Assembly (NCBI GenBank): GCA_001414485.1
Contig: LLEY01000061.1
Location: 1-64,000 of the forward strand
DNA from: Calycina herbarum
Taxonomy: Eukaryota > Ascomycota > Leotiomycetes > Helotiales > Pezizellaceae
Direction: 5' to 3'
Length of the DNA stretch: 64,000 nt
Part shown: positions 12,182 to 22,800 of the stretch, piece by piece
How positions within the stretch are numbered: the stretch's first letter is position 1
Layout: every line of letters starts with the position of its first letter
The notes under the pieces: model-generated
Database searches by the model: none
Seen by the model: only the letters and a program-made list of their open reading frames with translations
Told to the model about the DNA's origin: nothing
Program-made: the position numbers and the translations under genes

Positions 12182-12655
12182 GGTCGCCTGCTCTCTACCT
12201 CGAGGGTAACCTATTTGATGTCGGTTTATGAAGAGAGATTAAAGACTGGAAGCCCTAACGACAGAGGCATATGCTTCTTCATATGGAATTTATCAATTTT
12301 CAGCTTTGGCGTAATTGATCTGGTGTTGTCGACTTGAAGGCTGAGGCGTAAAGTGCTTGGCCCACCTTGCTGGCCTCTTCGCAAGGCTGAGGTGAGAGAG
12401 GACGAGCCAATGAGGGTCGATATTGATCAATCTATGGTGTGGCTGAAATCTGGGTCACGAGCTGTGGCTGGTAGTTCATCTCCCCCTCAACGCGCTTCCA
12501 AGTTTTAGAGACACATCTTACTCTCATAACAAACGTTAAGAGTCTTGAAATTCTGTTGTATGACGACTTACACTCTGACTGTTCTTCCCAAAACTTCATT
12601 TAAGCAGGAGCAAACACTGGAGAGAGTATCGCAAGTTGTGGTCAATGCGGTGAAG
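12182..12655. promoter_or_regulatory. Shared divergent promoter, ARL3 / membrane protein
   Basis: 474 bp between the ARL3 start codon (minus) and the ATG of the membrane-protein gene (plus). No open frame of note lies here; it must contain both promoters and 5' UTRs. I could not assign a specific binding site. Confidence 0.5.
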
Positions 12656-14523
12656 ATGGCACCAGTGGAGATAGTCTCAGCTCCTAGGCAAGTTTATTTC
12701 ATCGCGTTTTTCTCGTTACTCTGGCCTTCTGTATCATCTCATATCAAATATATCTTTCTTTATTAGCTATCTGAAAACCAAAACTTCTCTTCCTTCAAAA
12801 GCAAACTCTCATATTCAACCTTGTGAATAAGCGCTGATGACGTATTCACAGCCGGATCCCAGCAACCATTACAGGAACCCATTTCTTCCTAATCGGATAT
12901 CTCGTCTTCGTAGCAGGTCGAACGATTTATCGATCAAAACTTGCTCTTACTCCATCTTCAGCCACTAGACTTCGTGAACCTTTGCGGCGAGGTCATGTTA
13001 GGACATTTTCAGTCTTGGCGTTTGTCAGTTTGTTTTCCGCTGCGTTCTTTGGCTTGAAGTATGCTAGTTTGTCTTATCGAGTATGGGCTGCTGAAAGAGG
13101 TGTTGAGTTGCCTTCGACGTGAGTTACTTTGACTGATTTAATAATACTTTTTGAATAACGAGTAAAATAGTTTATTCGGTGATGATGGAGCATTTCGTGG
13201 AGGTGAACATCCTGGACGTGTCCATATCGTGAGATGGCTCAATGATACGCCATTTTATCGAGATGCTCTTGAGATTATTTCCGAGAAACAACGACATTTC
13301 TGGTGGGGTCACCAAGCGAATCTTGGACTTACTTCCTGGAGCATGTTTGTAGCGATCGAAGGCCGAAGACGCAAAATCTCGAATCTATGGGTGTTTTTGG
13401 CTCTTTCACAACTTATCAACCTGTCTTTTGCCCAAAATTTGTTCTTCATTGCCGTCTTACTTACTCCCGTTCCTCTACCGGAGAATGTCAAGGAGATTAC
13501 GAAAGAATCGATGGGCGTTACTTCAAGCAGGTCAGCTGACATTCCTCTGAAAAGGGGGAATAATTTATTAATTGTCAATAGATTTTCCCAGATCAAAGAG
13601 AAGTTCATTCCGACCAAACCAGAAGGATTCATTCCCCATACTGGACTTTACATCAGTCTCCTCCTCGCAAACTTCACATCCATCTTCCTCATCCCCTTTG
13701 CCTCCAACACACCCTCATTCCCAACAATCTCCATCATCTCCCGCACCCTTCCATTCTCATTCCTTGCTCTGCCATACATAGTCCCACAATCATGGGGGAA
13801 AGTCCATACGACTCCTCATTCGCCACAATCAACCTACTCAACAATCTTCCGCACGATTTCTACCATATCCTTTCTCCTCCATGCAAAGGCTACAACCCTA
13901 GGACTTCTCTACAACACGCCGGAAGAATACACTTACAGACACTCTATTCTGCATCCATTTACATCAGATCATCATTCAACTTTAGATCGTGGATCCACAG
14001 CTATCACCAGACTTCTCGGAGCTATTGGTGAACATCCCGCTGTTAGCGCTGCAGGTTGGGACGTTCTCCTCTCGGGCCTGAGCTTAGGGATCTGGGCTGC
14101 GGTTAGGGGACTTGATGCGAAGGATATGTTGGGATCTAATATTCCGTTCTTTGGAGCTGCTGAGAAGGAGGTTGAGCAAATTGAGGAAGAAGTCGATGAT
14201 CACGTTAAGAAAGAACTGTAAGTCCCCCTCCCCCCTTCAGGCCCCAAACTAACACCCACAGAATATCCACACCCTCCCCCGCTCGTCGCACTCCAGGCAG
14301 ACCAAGAAAATCCACCAACGGGAAACGAGGGAGACCTTCTAAGAATAAGAATACTCTACCTGAAGATACTTATCAACCTGATGAGCAGAAATCAGTCGCA
14401 GAAGGTGATGAGGAGGCGGAAGAAGATTGGGAGAGCGCTGCGTTGGCTTGGGGTGGTATAGCAGTTGGGGGTTTGGGCTTTGGTGGTGCGGGAGTTTATG
14501 GCGGGGAAATTAGGGCGAGATGA
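12656..14523 (+). CDS. Multispanning membrane protein with two AT-hook-like motifs in its C-terminal tail
   Basis: Function unknown. Exons 12656-12687, 12852-13118, 13171-14217 and 14262-14523 give 535 residues. The first intron is a GC-AG intron: the exon ends AG, followed by GCAAGT, and only this donor joins the frame to the acceptor at 12851. A 51-bp GT-AG segment at 13531-13581 is open and in frame, so it is either coding or an optional intron (518 residues if removed). Hydrophobic segments include FFLIGYLVFVAG (about residue 21), FSVLAFVSLFSAAFFGL, WVFLALSQLINLSF, LFFIAVLLTPVPLP, LYISLLLANFTSIFLIPF and FSFLALPYIV, so about six to eight transmembrane helices. After the membrane core come an acidic stretch, then GRPRKST and KRGRPSK (AT-hook cores), an acidic run, and a final Gly-rich hydrophobic segment near the C-terminus. 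The family looks like fungal-specific hypothetical proteins; I do not recognise a named one. Confidence 0.72.
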
Positions 14524-16096
14524 ATTTGAAGGGTATGAGTGGTTATGGAATAGAGAGGGGGTGGAAGGGGTTGGGGTTGGGGTTTTGTTGTTGGAGGGTT
14601 TTTGATGTATGTTAAGTGGGGAAGCAACAAGGGAGCGGTGTTGTTGGATATAAATTTGGTTAACGTTATGAAAATATGGAATTGACTTTAGTCGCAGAAA
14701 AATGGGTGGGTATGTGTTTCTTGGGGGAATAACCGCACAGGACACCTGCAATACGCTTTTCTCATGGATAAGTTTTGCTCTTCGGATCGTCAAGTATGGG
14801 ATCAAACTCCCGCCTGATTGAAGCTAAGCTAATTGCTGTCAAGGTTTCGTTTACTGTCGTTTCTGGGGTGCTGTGCCGCTATGCATTAATGATGGATGAA
14901 CTAAGATAGGCATGTGGAACCTATTTTCGCGTGCTGGACATGTAGTGTGAGCGTAGGTTGTATTCGGGAATGAGAAAGGTTGAAGAAGCACACGGGACCA
15001 CCATTGAATGATTGTGGATTGAGGAATAGAAATGGTTGAAGAGGCAAAAATGTGGTTGAGTGGGAAGGCTATATATTACATCTCCAAAGCCAGGCCTACT
15101 AAATTCCTATCTTAATCTTAATTTGCGAACCTGATTCCAACCTAATGCTTTGAGTAAATGTTTTCACCAATTCTCATTCCCCATTGTATAAAATTTCTTT
15201 AAATCTATAGTCTCTCAGATCTAAGCGTACGTAAGAACAATTATTCTACTTTATTCGCTGGTTCTTAGTTATGATACAACCTGAGAGTCTTGAGTAAGCA
15301 TTTTATCGACTTTTGTTATTTATAATTATATTATTTATACTAAGTCGATTAAATAAGTTTCTTTGATAATTTAAATTATATAATACTACTTACTTTTTAA
15401 GCTTTTCCAGTTGACTTTTATTTAATATAATTATTCTCGAGTGCTTAATATAACTAAGTTAATGAAATATAGTTCTATGTTTGTTAAAAATACGTAGTAT
15501 AAGGTATCTGTCTATAAAATTAACCAAATATAATTATTTAAAATAGCTAGAAAAATTAGATTGAAGGAGGAAACTTCGAGATGTTTTAGAAAATGTAGCA
15601 ATAGATACTTATTCATACGATGTTTGTAAAATACTATTTTCTAGAAGGTCTAGAATGATTAGGTAGCTGAACAAAGTTAAGTGATTTAAGCACTTGACCT
15701 TTACTAGGGTTGTTAGAATAGAATCAGCTAGGTCTATAAATAGTGAATAAAGTAATTTAACTCCGAAAATTAACCGTCGCTTAAACTTCTGTATGCAAAA
15801 GTATAAATATTTTCTCTCAATCCACTCTCTTTCTCTCTCTTATCCACATCCTCTGGGCTCTCTAATTCACTAAAGCAAAACAACCACACCAAACAAGTCC
15901 AACAACCACAAAGTGGTGCAGATATCCCTCACTCAAGAATAATTAGATTTGGATGAAGCACCTGGAAGTAAGTACTCCCAAACAAACCACACTTCTCATT
16001 TTCATTTCATTCCCTTTCAACCCTTTTCTATTGGGAGTCAATAGTTAACAACAGAAGAAGAGAATAATATCAGGTCACACCACAATCAGAGCAACC
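14524..16096. other. Intergenic region with an AT-rich tract
   Basis: Unique-looking sequence to about 15,100, then an AT-rich tract at about 15,110-15,780 rich in TA dinucleotides and resembling the RIP-eroded transposon further on. I could not find terminal repeats or a coding trace in it. From about 15,800 composition returns to normal, with a CT-rich stretch (15,820-15,870) that probably marks the promoter or leader of the following small gene. A GTAAGT at 15,968 may be the donor of a 5'-UTR intron. Confidence 0.5.
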
Positions 16097-16507
16097 ATGG
16101 AGAACAAAATGGGGGCTTCCAAGCAAAGTTTGGAGGGGGCTAAGGAAACGACCCGAAAATCAGAAGAGGAGACGAGGGAGCTGGATGAGCTTGAGAAGAG
16201 GCACCGTCAACTGAAAGAAGAGACCAAGAAGCTGAAGGACAGGAAAAAAAGATTGGAGGAAGAGCTTTCAAGGCTACGCAAAGCGATGGGGGAGAACACA
16301 GGTCTTTGGGAAGCTGCAGTGGATATTTCGAAGGTTGGATTAAAGGCTTCAAGAGAGGGGTTGGAGAAAAATGGAAAGGCGCCGAACCTTCTAGATTCTT
16401 TCAGGGAGATTTCGAAAGCTGGCTTAAAGGTTACAAAAGAGGCATTGGGTGAGGAAGTTGGAGGAGATTCGGCGAAGAATGAGGGAGAGGATGAAGAGAG
16501 TATTTAA
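16097..16507 (+). CDS. Small coiled-coil protein, unknown function
   Basis: Single exon of 136 codons with a strong start context (ACCATGG). Residues 10-70 are almost entirely charged (Glu, Lys, Arg) with Leu at heptad spacing, for example ELEKRHRQLKEETKKLKDRK, predicting a long coiled coil. The second half has an imperfect internal duplication: DISKVGLKASREGLE (about residue 76) and EISKAGLKVTKEALGE (about residue 108), each an amphipathic helix. The tail is acidic. No signal peptide or membrane segment is seen. The gene stands alone between an AT-rich tract and the nested transposon. It could be a lineage-specific gene; codon use and the lack of stops support real coding. No function is proposed. 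Confidence 0.6.
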   Translation: MENKMGASKQSLEGAKETTRKSEEETRELDELEKRHRQLKEETKKLKDRKKRLEEELSRLRKAMGENTGLWEAAVDISKVGLKASREGLEKNGKAPNLLDSFREISKAGLKVTKEALGEEVGGDSAKNEGEDEESI

Positions 16508-17525
16508 GTGGTTTTACGTCGTCTAGCCTTAGTTTGTGAGAAGTTGAGGGTAAGGGGAAAAGACTGGTGAATATGGGAGTCGACAACATGGCTTCGGGGA
16601 CCAAAAATGAAATTCCAGTCATAACGTCTTTTGGTTTTTCCTTGAAATGCCCGACCTAATCTTGGTTGACATGAGGCTTAAAGAGCGCATTCCAATATTG
16701 AAACACGACCGTACTCGAATTACCAACTACAACGAGGCTGATGCTAGTAAACTGTGGAAGAAAAAAACGCTCTCAAAAGGTCAGAAGCCAAGGAAAGTAA
16801 TTTTTGCGCCAATGGGCAGTTAATTGTTGCATTGCGTTTATAAGAATACTTAGCATACATGTCAGCGAAGGCCGTAAGCCCCCTCAACCTAGAAGAAGGT
16901 ACAAATATCGTTATTCGAAGACAATGCGCCTACCTTGCATGTGAGGCGGAGTTGGTACCCTGCTTTTTTAACTGGACAACTGCTCTATTCTCGTTATGAC
17001 GGACGACGTCGACTAAGAAAGCAGGAGTGACCTGGAGTCTCGTCGCGTGATTGTCGAGTTAAGCAGGGAAGAACGACCGATGCATCCTGCTGAAGGGAGT
17101 CACCTGGTAGCAGAGTTAGTCGACGAGTCGAGGCCAAGAGGGTCGACAAGTTAGGGAAGGAACGACCTCGACACCCCGACTCGACTATCCTTGCTCGACC
17201 ACTGCGACCGCGGAGTTCGCTCCTTCCCTCTAACTTGACGTCGACGTCGGCCTACCACGACGAGAGCTAAGGAGGAAGGCACGAATCCCTGTCAAAATCC
17301 AGCCTACCCCCCCTCTCGGATTCCCTCCCATATACGCGGTTTCTTGTTGTCGGAAACGTATCGCGGTGGTCTGAAACCCCTCGTTGGAACTTTGGAATCC
17401 TTCTTTCCTAGACAGAGTGGCCTTTAGCTATCTACCACGGCAATACCCAAGTCCAGCTTGTCTTTCAAGAAAAATGCCTTTTCCAGGTGCTTGAGGTAAA
17501 TAGTCTCATGCCACCTCACCTGCTA
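16508..17525. other. Gene-free flank of the transposon island, partly GC-rich
   Basis: About 1 kb up to the TA target site of the Tc1/mariner element. The part at about 16,970-17,290 is GC-rich with very many TCGAC/GTCGA words and is not RIP-eroded, in contrast to the adjacent element. No open frame, domain or terminal repeat was identified; origin unknown. Confidence 0.5.
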
Positions 17526-17640
17526 CAGTCAGTTGCGAGTTAAGCTTGAATTTGCCCACTTTTTTTATAATCCGAGCGTTTTGCGTACCGTAATCGTGCC
17601 TAGGAGACTGTATAGAAAATTAGCTAAATAACCACTTATT
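17526..17640 (+). repeat. Left terminal inverted repeat of the Tc1/mariner element
   Basis: 115 bp, inverted match to 27848-27962 with a small number of mismatches concentrated around positions 17609-17627. The outer 55 bp are identical. The TA target copy is immediately outside. Confidence 0.9.
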
Positions 17641-17716
17641 CGATTGATACCACTATACGTATAATATTAAGGCTTTTAAAGATATATCCTAATCCTTCTA
17701 TATATGTAGTTCTACT

Positions 17717-18724
17717 ATAGCACCTTAAATTGATCTCGATCGTCGCGCTGCGATTAAAATAGCGATTCGAGCCGGGGTAAGGTATAATAACACCAACTTT
17801 ACAGAGATAGCTAGAGAGTTTAAATATAGTAGCGTATCTATATATAATATTAAACAAGAGCTCTTAGTAGAAGTAGCTCTTGCTCCTTATCCTCGCTATA
17901 AAGCTAAACTAGGAACTAGAACCGCCTAGAATACTACAGTAGAGGCGTTTGTTTAAGAGCTCCTAGTATAAGATAATAAGCTTATAGTAGATAAGGTAGT
18001 AGATTATATATATAACATATTCGATCTTTATCTCTCGAAGTAGCAGATTTATAGGATATATAAGAGTATAGAGATATTATATAAGAAGTTAGACTACTTT
18101 ATAAGTTAGTAGGATCTTTAATTAATATAAGCGTAGAGGGATAAATTAGCTAAGTAGAAGGGAAAGAGACTTATATTCCTTAACGAATTTGCCTCTAATA
18201 AGGCTACTAGCGTACGACGATATAGATAGGCGCTAATTAGAATAAGAGCGTGCTCTAAGAGGTAGTTAAAACGATCGAGAGTTTAGAACGTATTACTAGT
18301 ATATATGCTCGATAGATAGCTATCGTCTATCGTATTCTAGGGAGCGATTATAGCTAAGATATTCGAGAAGTAGTTAGAGGAAGATATTCTACTATAATAT
18401 AATAGAGCGTCTAGTAATTAAGATATAATTATAATAGATAATTACTCTATCTACCGAAGCTTATAAGTAGTAGAGATATACGAGAAGAGAGAGGTAATAG
18501 TAGAGTACTTACTACTATATTATCCTTAATTTAATCCTATTAAATCAAGCTTTAAAGACCTTAAGACCTCTATCTACTAATACTATAAATAAGTGTATAT
18601 CTCCCCCGATTATAATAGCTTTAAAGGCTTTTTATAAGAGTAAATACTATATATAGGTAAAGGAGAGAGTGTAAAAAAGAGAGCTAAGAGATACTTTAAA
18701 AATTACTTTTATAATATTAAATAG
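17717..18724 (+). pseudogene. Tc1/mariner (DDE_3-like) transposase remnant
   Basis: A single reading frame of 335 codons, interrupted only by in-frame TAA/TAG. The start codon itself appears mutated (ATA-GCA at 17717, expected ATG-GCA). The N-terminus reads like a helix-turn-helix DNA-binding domain, with TNFTEIAREFKYSSVSIYNIK at its recognition-helix region. The catalytic core is recognisable: NEFASN near 18182 (first acidic residue changed to Asn), IIIDNYSIY near 18437 (second Asp kept), and YP-x-FNPIKSSF near 18540 (third acidic position now Lys). All three changes and most stops are G-to-A or C-to-T. It ends 'TAG' at 18722. The protein is dead; it would have cut and pasted the surrounding element between its inverted repeats. 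Confidence 0.82.
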
Positions 18725-18744
18725 ATTATATTATATATAATTAA

Positions 18745-19556
18745 TTTAAAGGATTACGCTCGAACTATATTATCTTAAGCTACTTCTCCTCTTATAAATA
18801 TCTACTTCTCTTATATACTCTCTACTAAGCGTAACTGTTCTAAAGGTTGCTATTAGAATTAAAGCTATCGTTATATTAATTCGAGGAGAGTAGGAGGTAT
18901 ATAAGTACTCTATAATCGTCTCTAAGAAGCTTATATATATAATCGAAGTAAGAGGTCGTTCTTTTAAGGAAGCTATAGAATATATAATCTCTAATACCCT
19001 CTACACGTGTATCTACTATCTTATACTAATATTCGATATTATATATAGGTTTTTTAAGATATAAGAAGTAAAGGTAAGTATAATCGTTTTACTTTTATAA
19101 AATTAGTATAAAAGAGGAACTAGATAATAAAGTAAATATATAAATAATAAAAGTATCCTCTTTTTAAACTATGTTCTTAAAACGTCTATTAAAGCTTATA
19201 TTTAGTATATATTTATAAAAGCTAATTTTAGTATATATTCGTTAATATCTAATATTATTAATTTAGTAGTTTTTCGTATATAGCGATAAGGCTCTGTAGG
19301 CGCTAAACCTAATTAGACTATAGCTCTATAGTACTAAACTCTTTTAGTAAATTTTAAATATTAAACTACTATACTCTTACTAGACGTTCTAGTAATCTAA
19401 AATCTTTTAAAAATCGTAATAAATCTATTATTTATTAAAATAAGCTAGTTCCTTCTTTATAGGTATAAATAATATTATAAAGAATCGATATTATAAGTTA
19501 AAAAATTAATTATAATTATTAAAAATTTCTTAATTCTTCTCTCTCTCTAGTATAGA
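18745..19556 (-). pseudogene. Second ORF of the Tc1/mariner element, C-terminal portion (beyond the copia insertion)
   Basis: Continuation of the long minus-strand frame that begins at 27816. When the copia element and one ATAGA copy are ignored, the frame runs on without a shift from 25635 into this segment, again broken only by TAA/TAG. About 260 codons; readable blocks include RAFSAYRA-like and IRDYIFYSFLKRTTSYFDY. It ends shortly before the convergent transposase stop at 18724; the exact natural stop is unclear. No domain recognised. Confidence 0.55.
19552..19556. repeat. Copia target-site duplication, left copy
   Basis: ATAGA directly before the left LTR; the identical pentamer follows the right LTR at 25630-25634. 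Confidence 0.9.
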
Positions 19557-19706
19557 TGTTAGTATAACTTAGTAGCTAATAGTATAATGTAAAAAGAGTA
19601 TATTATCGTTCGTATATACAGAGCAAAGTAAGCTGCTCTGTCTACTTAAATAGACCTTAAGCGAGAAGGTCACGTGGAGTGCTATTCACTCATTATTATA
19701 CCGACA
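19557..19706 (-). repeat. Copia 3' LTR (left)
   Basis: 150 bp, identical to the right LTR except at 10 positions; at all ten this copy has the T/A state of a CpA/TpG site (see findings). Contains TCACGTGG near the 3' half. Confidence 0.95.
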
Positions 19707-19849
19707 CTGGCACTTCTTTAAAACGGTGGAAGTTACTACCTAAAAATCATTAAAATCTCTTATCTTATTCAGCTAATCATAGCCCTCTATTCCATGTCCT
19801 CGACTAATAAGAGCGTCCTATTCAGAGGTCTTATTATCTCTTATTCCGT

Positions 19850-22800
19850 TCCACCTATTCTATAAGCTTAATATCCAGCTTACTAGTATCGATTAGCTTT
19901 TGTAGGGCGTTATAGCAGTCCTTCTTTGTCATAGCGTCCGCGGGATTACTCTTGCTATCGATCTACTTAATTTCGTCGATCTCTCTTAACTTATATGCTT
20001 CTTACAAGTACATAATGTCAATTATTAAGCGCTTCTCCTTAGTAGTACCTAGTTTGGCTATACATTCGTAAATAGACTTCGAATCGGTATATATAACAAG
20101 CGCGACCTTAAAGCCTAAGATGCTTTCTAGGGTTGATTTAATAGAAGCGGTAGCGTCGAATCTAGAGCTTATTATATATAATTCTAAGGCTAAAACGCTA
20201 CGAGTAACTCTTTTATACTTGGTAAAAGACTAATGTAAAATATTAGTATTATTACTCTTATCTATAAGTACTATAACGTACCTAATTTATAACGATAAGT
20301 CCTTGTTATTCGTAAAAGAGCTATCTGTAAAGGTGTATAATTTAAGCGAGTTTTGGTCTAATTTAACGTATTTAAGCCCTCTTATAGTATTATCGATTTG
20401 CTATTGAATTCGCTTATTAAGAAGGCTAATATCGACTTCTTATAGATCGGTTATCTAGGCAGTATATAATAAATCGAATACTGCTTCTAGCTGGGACACT
20501 ATTGTTAAATATGCTCTACGAGCACGCTAAGTAATATATTAATCCTTGGTGGATACTATATAGGAAGTGCTTTTAGTATTAGATATCTCTACTAGCACCT
20601 TTTATACTAATTTCAAGTGCTTTACGTAATCCTAGGTAAGCGTAAATAAGCCATCTATATACTTACTAATTAGCCCTCTATTAAACTAGATTAGATGGGT
20701 AATAGTAAGTTCTTATCTATCCTTTAACATAAATCCAGCTTCCTTAATAGCACTTTCTTCCTTAGTTATAAAAGCATCGTTTACAAGTATAAGAGTATCG
20801 TTAGTTTAAAGTCCTACTACTCTAAAAGGTCTATTTGATCGTTTAGTATATAAAAGACAGGGGTCGAAAGTAGATTGTTCTATTATAAGCTTTATAGTAT
20901 AGTGTTTATAGTATATTATAAACTAGTGGTTTCCAGCTTCTAGAATACTATATAATAGCTTAATAACTTCAAAGAACACATCCTCCTACTATAGATATCC
21001 CTTTAGTAGGCGTATAAAGAACTTTCGATTTAGTTCTATAAGTAACTAGGTGTATGCTTATGTAATATCCCGAATATAAACTCGTAAATCCGGGTATACT
21101 AACATAAGCACAAGGATAATTCTCTAACTTACTCTTTAGATAGTAGAGGCCTAGGTAAGGACTAAGGACTTTCTATTATTATTATATGCTTAGATAACTA
21201 GTCTTAACTTTACAAAAGCAAGTACTATACCCTCAAATTTGATATTATCTACGAACCGTAATCTAAAGATTCTAACGTTAGAAGGCAGGTTATCCTAGGT
21301 AACGATCTTAAAGACGCCTCGATCAGTTAATCCACTGATTTCCTTCTAGCGTGATTCCACGTATATTATACTATTAGTAGCTATAAATACTTTAATATTA
21401 TATTCTTCCTTAATAGACGAAAGAAAAGTCTCGATATCTTCGATAGTAACGTAGTCCTCAGTATTATCAATAAAAGCATCTATCTCTTAGAACAAGATCT
21501 CGAAAGGCCTATTTAGTAGTCTTAGGTACTTTCGTAGTCTTCCTCGTCCACGCTTCTAGACTGGTTCTATTATCGATTCTAGAGGATCAGTAAGGTTATC
21601 TTATCGTACCTATGTCTAGTAAAGTTAGTATCGAGTTTATAGGCGAGATTAAAGCTCCTCTTAAGGCTCAGTTCCATCGTCTATTCCATCTCTATAAGAT
21701 TATAGTATTGTCTTAAACAACGGTGCCGTTCTAGAAATCTCTCCAACCGCCGGTACTGTTCTAGAGTCTTTAAAGATTTCTTCGAAATATAGCTTTACTA
21801 CTATAGATCTAAATCTTATAAGACCACTTAGCAGCAACACGATATAGTCTTTATTTTCGATTCCTTATAGTAAGAAGGGACCGGTCTAGGATTTTTAATA
21901 CTTATGCTAGACGAGTATATTAGTATTTAGTAGTAAGTCCTTGATTCCACTAGGTAACGGACCGTTCCAGGTGTTAAGGGTATCCGTAATTTAACACTTT
22001 ACAAGTAATTTATATACTTCTTTAGTAGCCTTTATATAAGTCTCGGATCTCTAAGATATCGATCGTAAGAGGGTATCACTTTCAGCTATTCTAGGATAAG
22101 CGCTATATATAAGTAAAGTAGGTACTAAACCATCAGGTCCTACTATGTCGTTAATAGCTCTAAAAGCTATTTAGAGGGCGGAGGCCTTTACGAAGCTAGG
22201 TTATTATTCCTAGATAATTAAGTAAATACGGCGAATCGGTCTATAGTATTGTTCTACTATACTAATAGAGTTATATACTTCTACTAGTATAGTTTTAACC
22301 TTAATTCCTATCGAATTTACATACCTCTTAAACTCCTTTATAACGAAGTTCTTTCTAGCGTCTATAGTAACATAGTCGGGAGGTCCTAAGTAGGTGTTAA
22401 TCCAGCACTTTTGAAAGGTCTCCTAGGCACTCTTTACACTCATGTCTAGCAGGAAGTCTCCGGATTAATATCAAGTTCCTTAATCTATAATATATAATAC
22501 TAGCTTTCCTTCTAAAAAGAAGACATCTATAATTATATTATAATTAAACTTAATATTATTATAAAGTGTAAATTTAAATCGACTAGGTAACTTTCCGTGC
22601 TTTTAGTAATACTTATAGTATTTAGTAAGGTGTTATAGAATATCTTACTCGACGTCGTAACTAGCACGCTCGAGTACACGCTGTAAGCGTAGTATAGATA
22701 GGTAACTAAAGCACTTATAGAGGCGCCTAATATTAACATCTGTAAGGTAATATAAGGATTCTTATATAAGGTTATATATAGCCTTATTTTAGAGCAGAAA

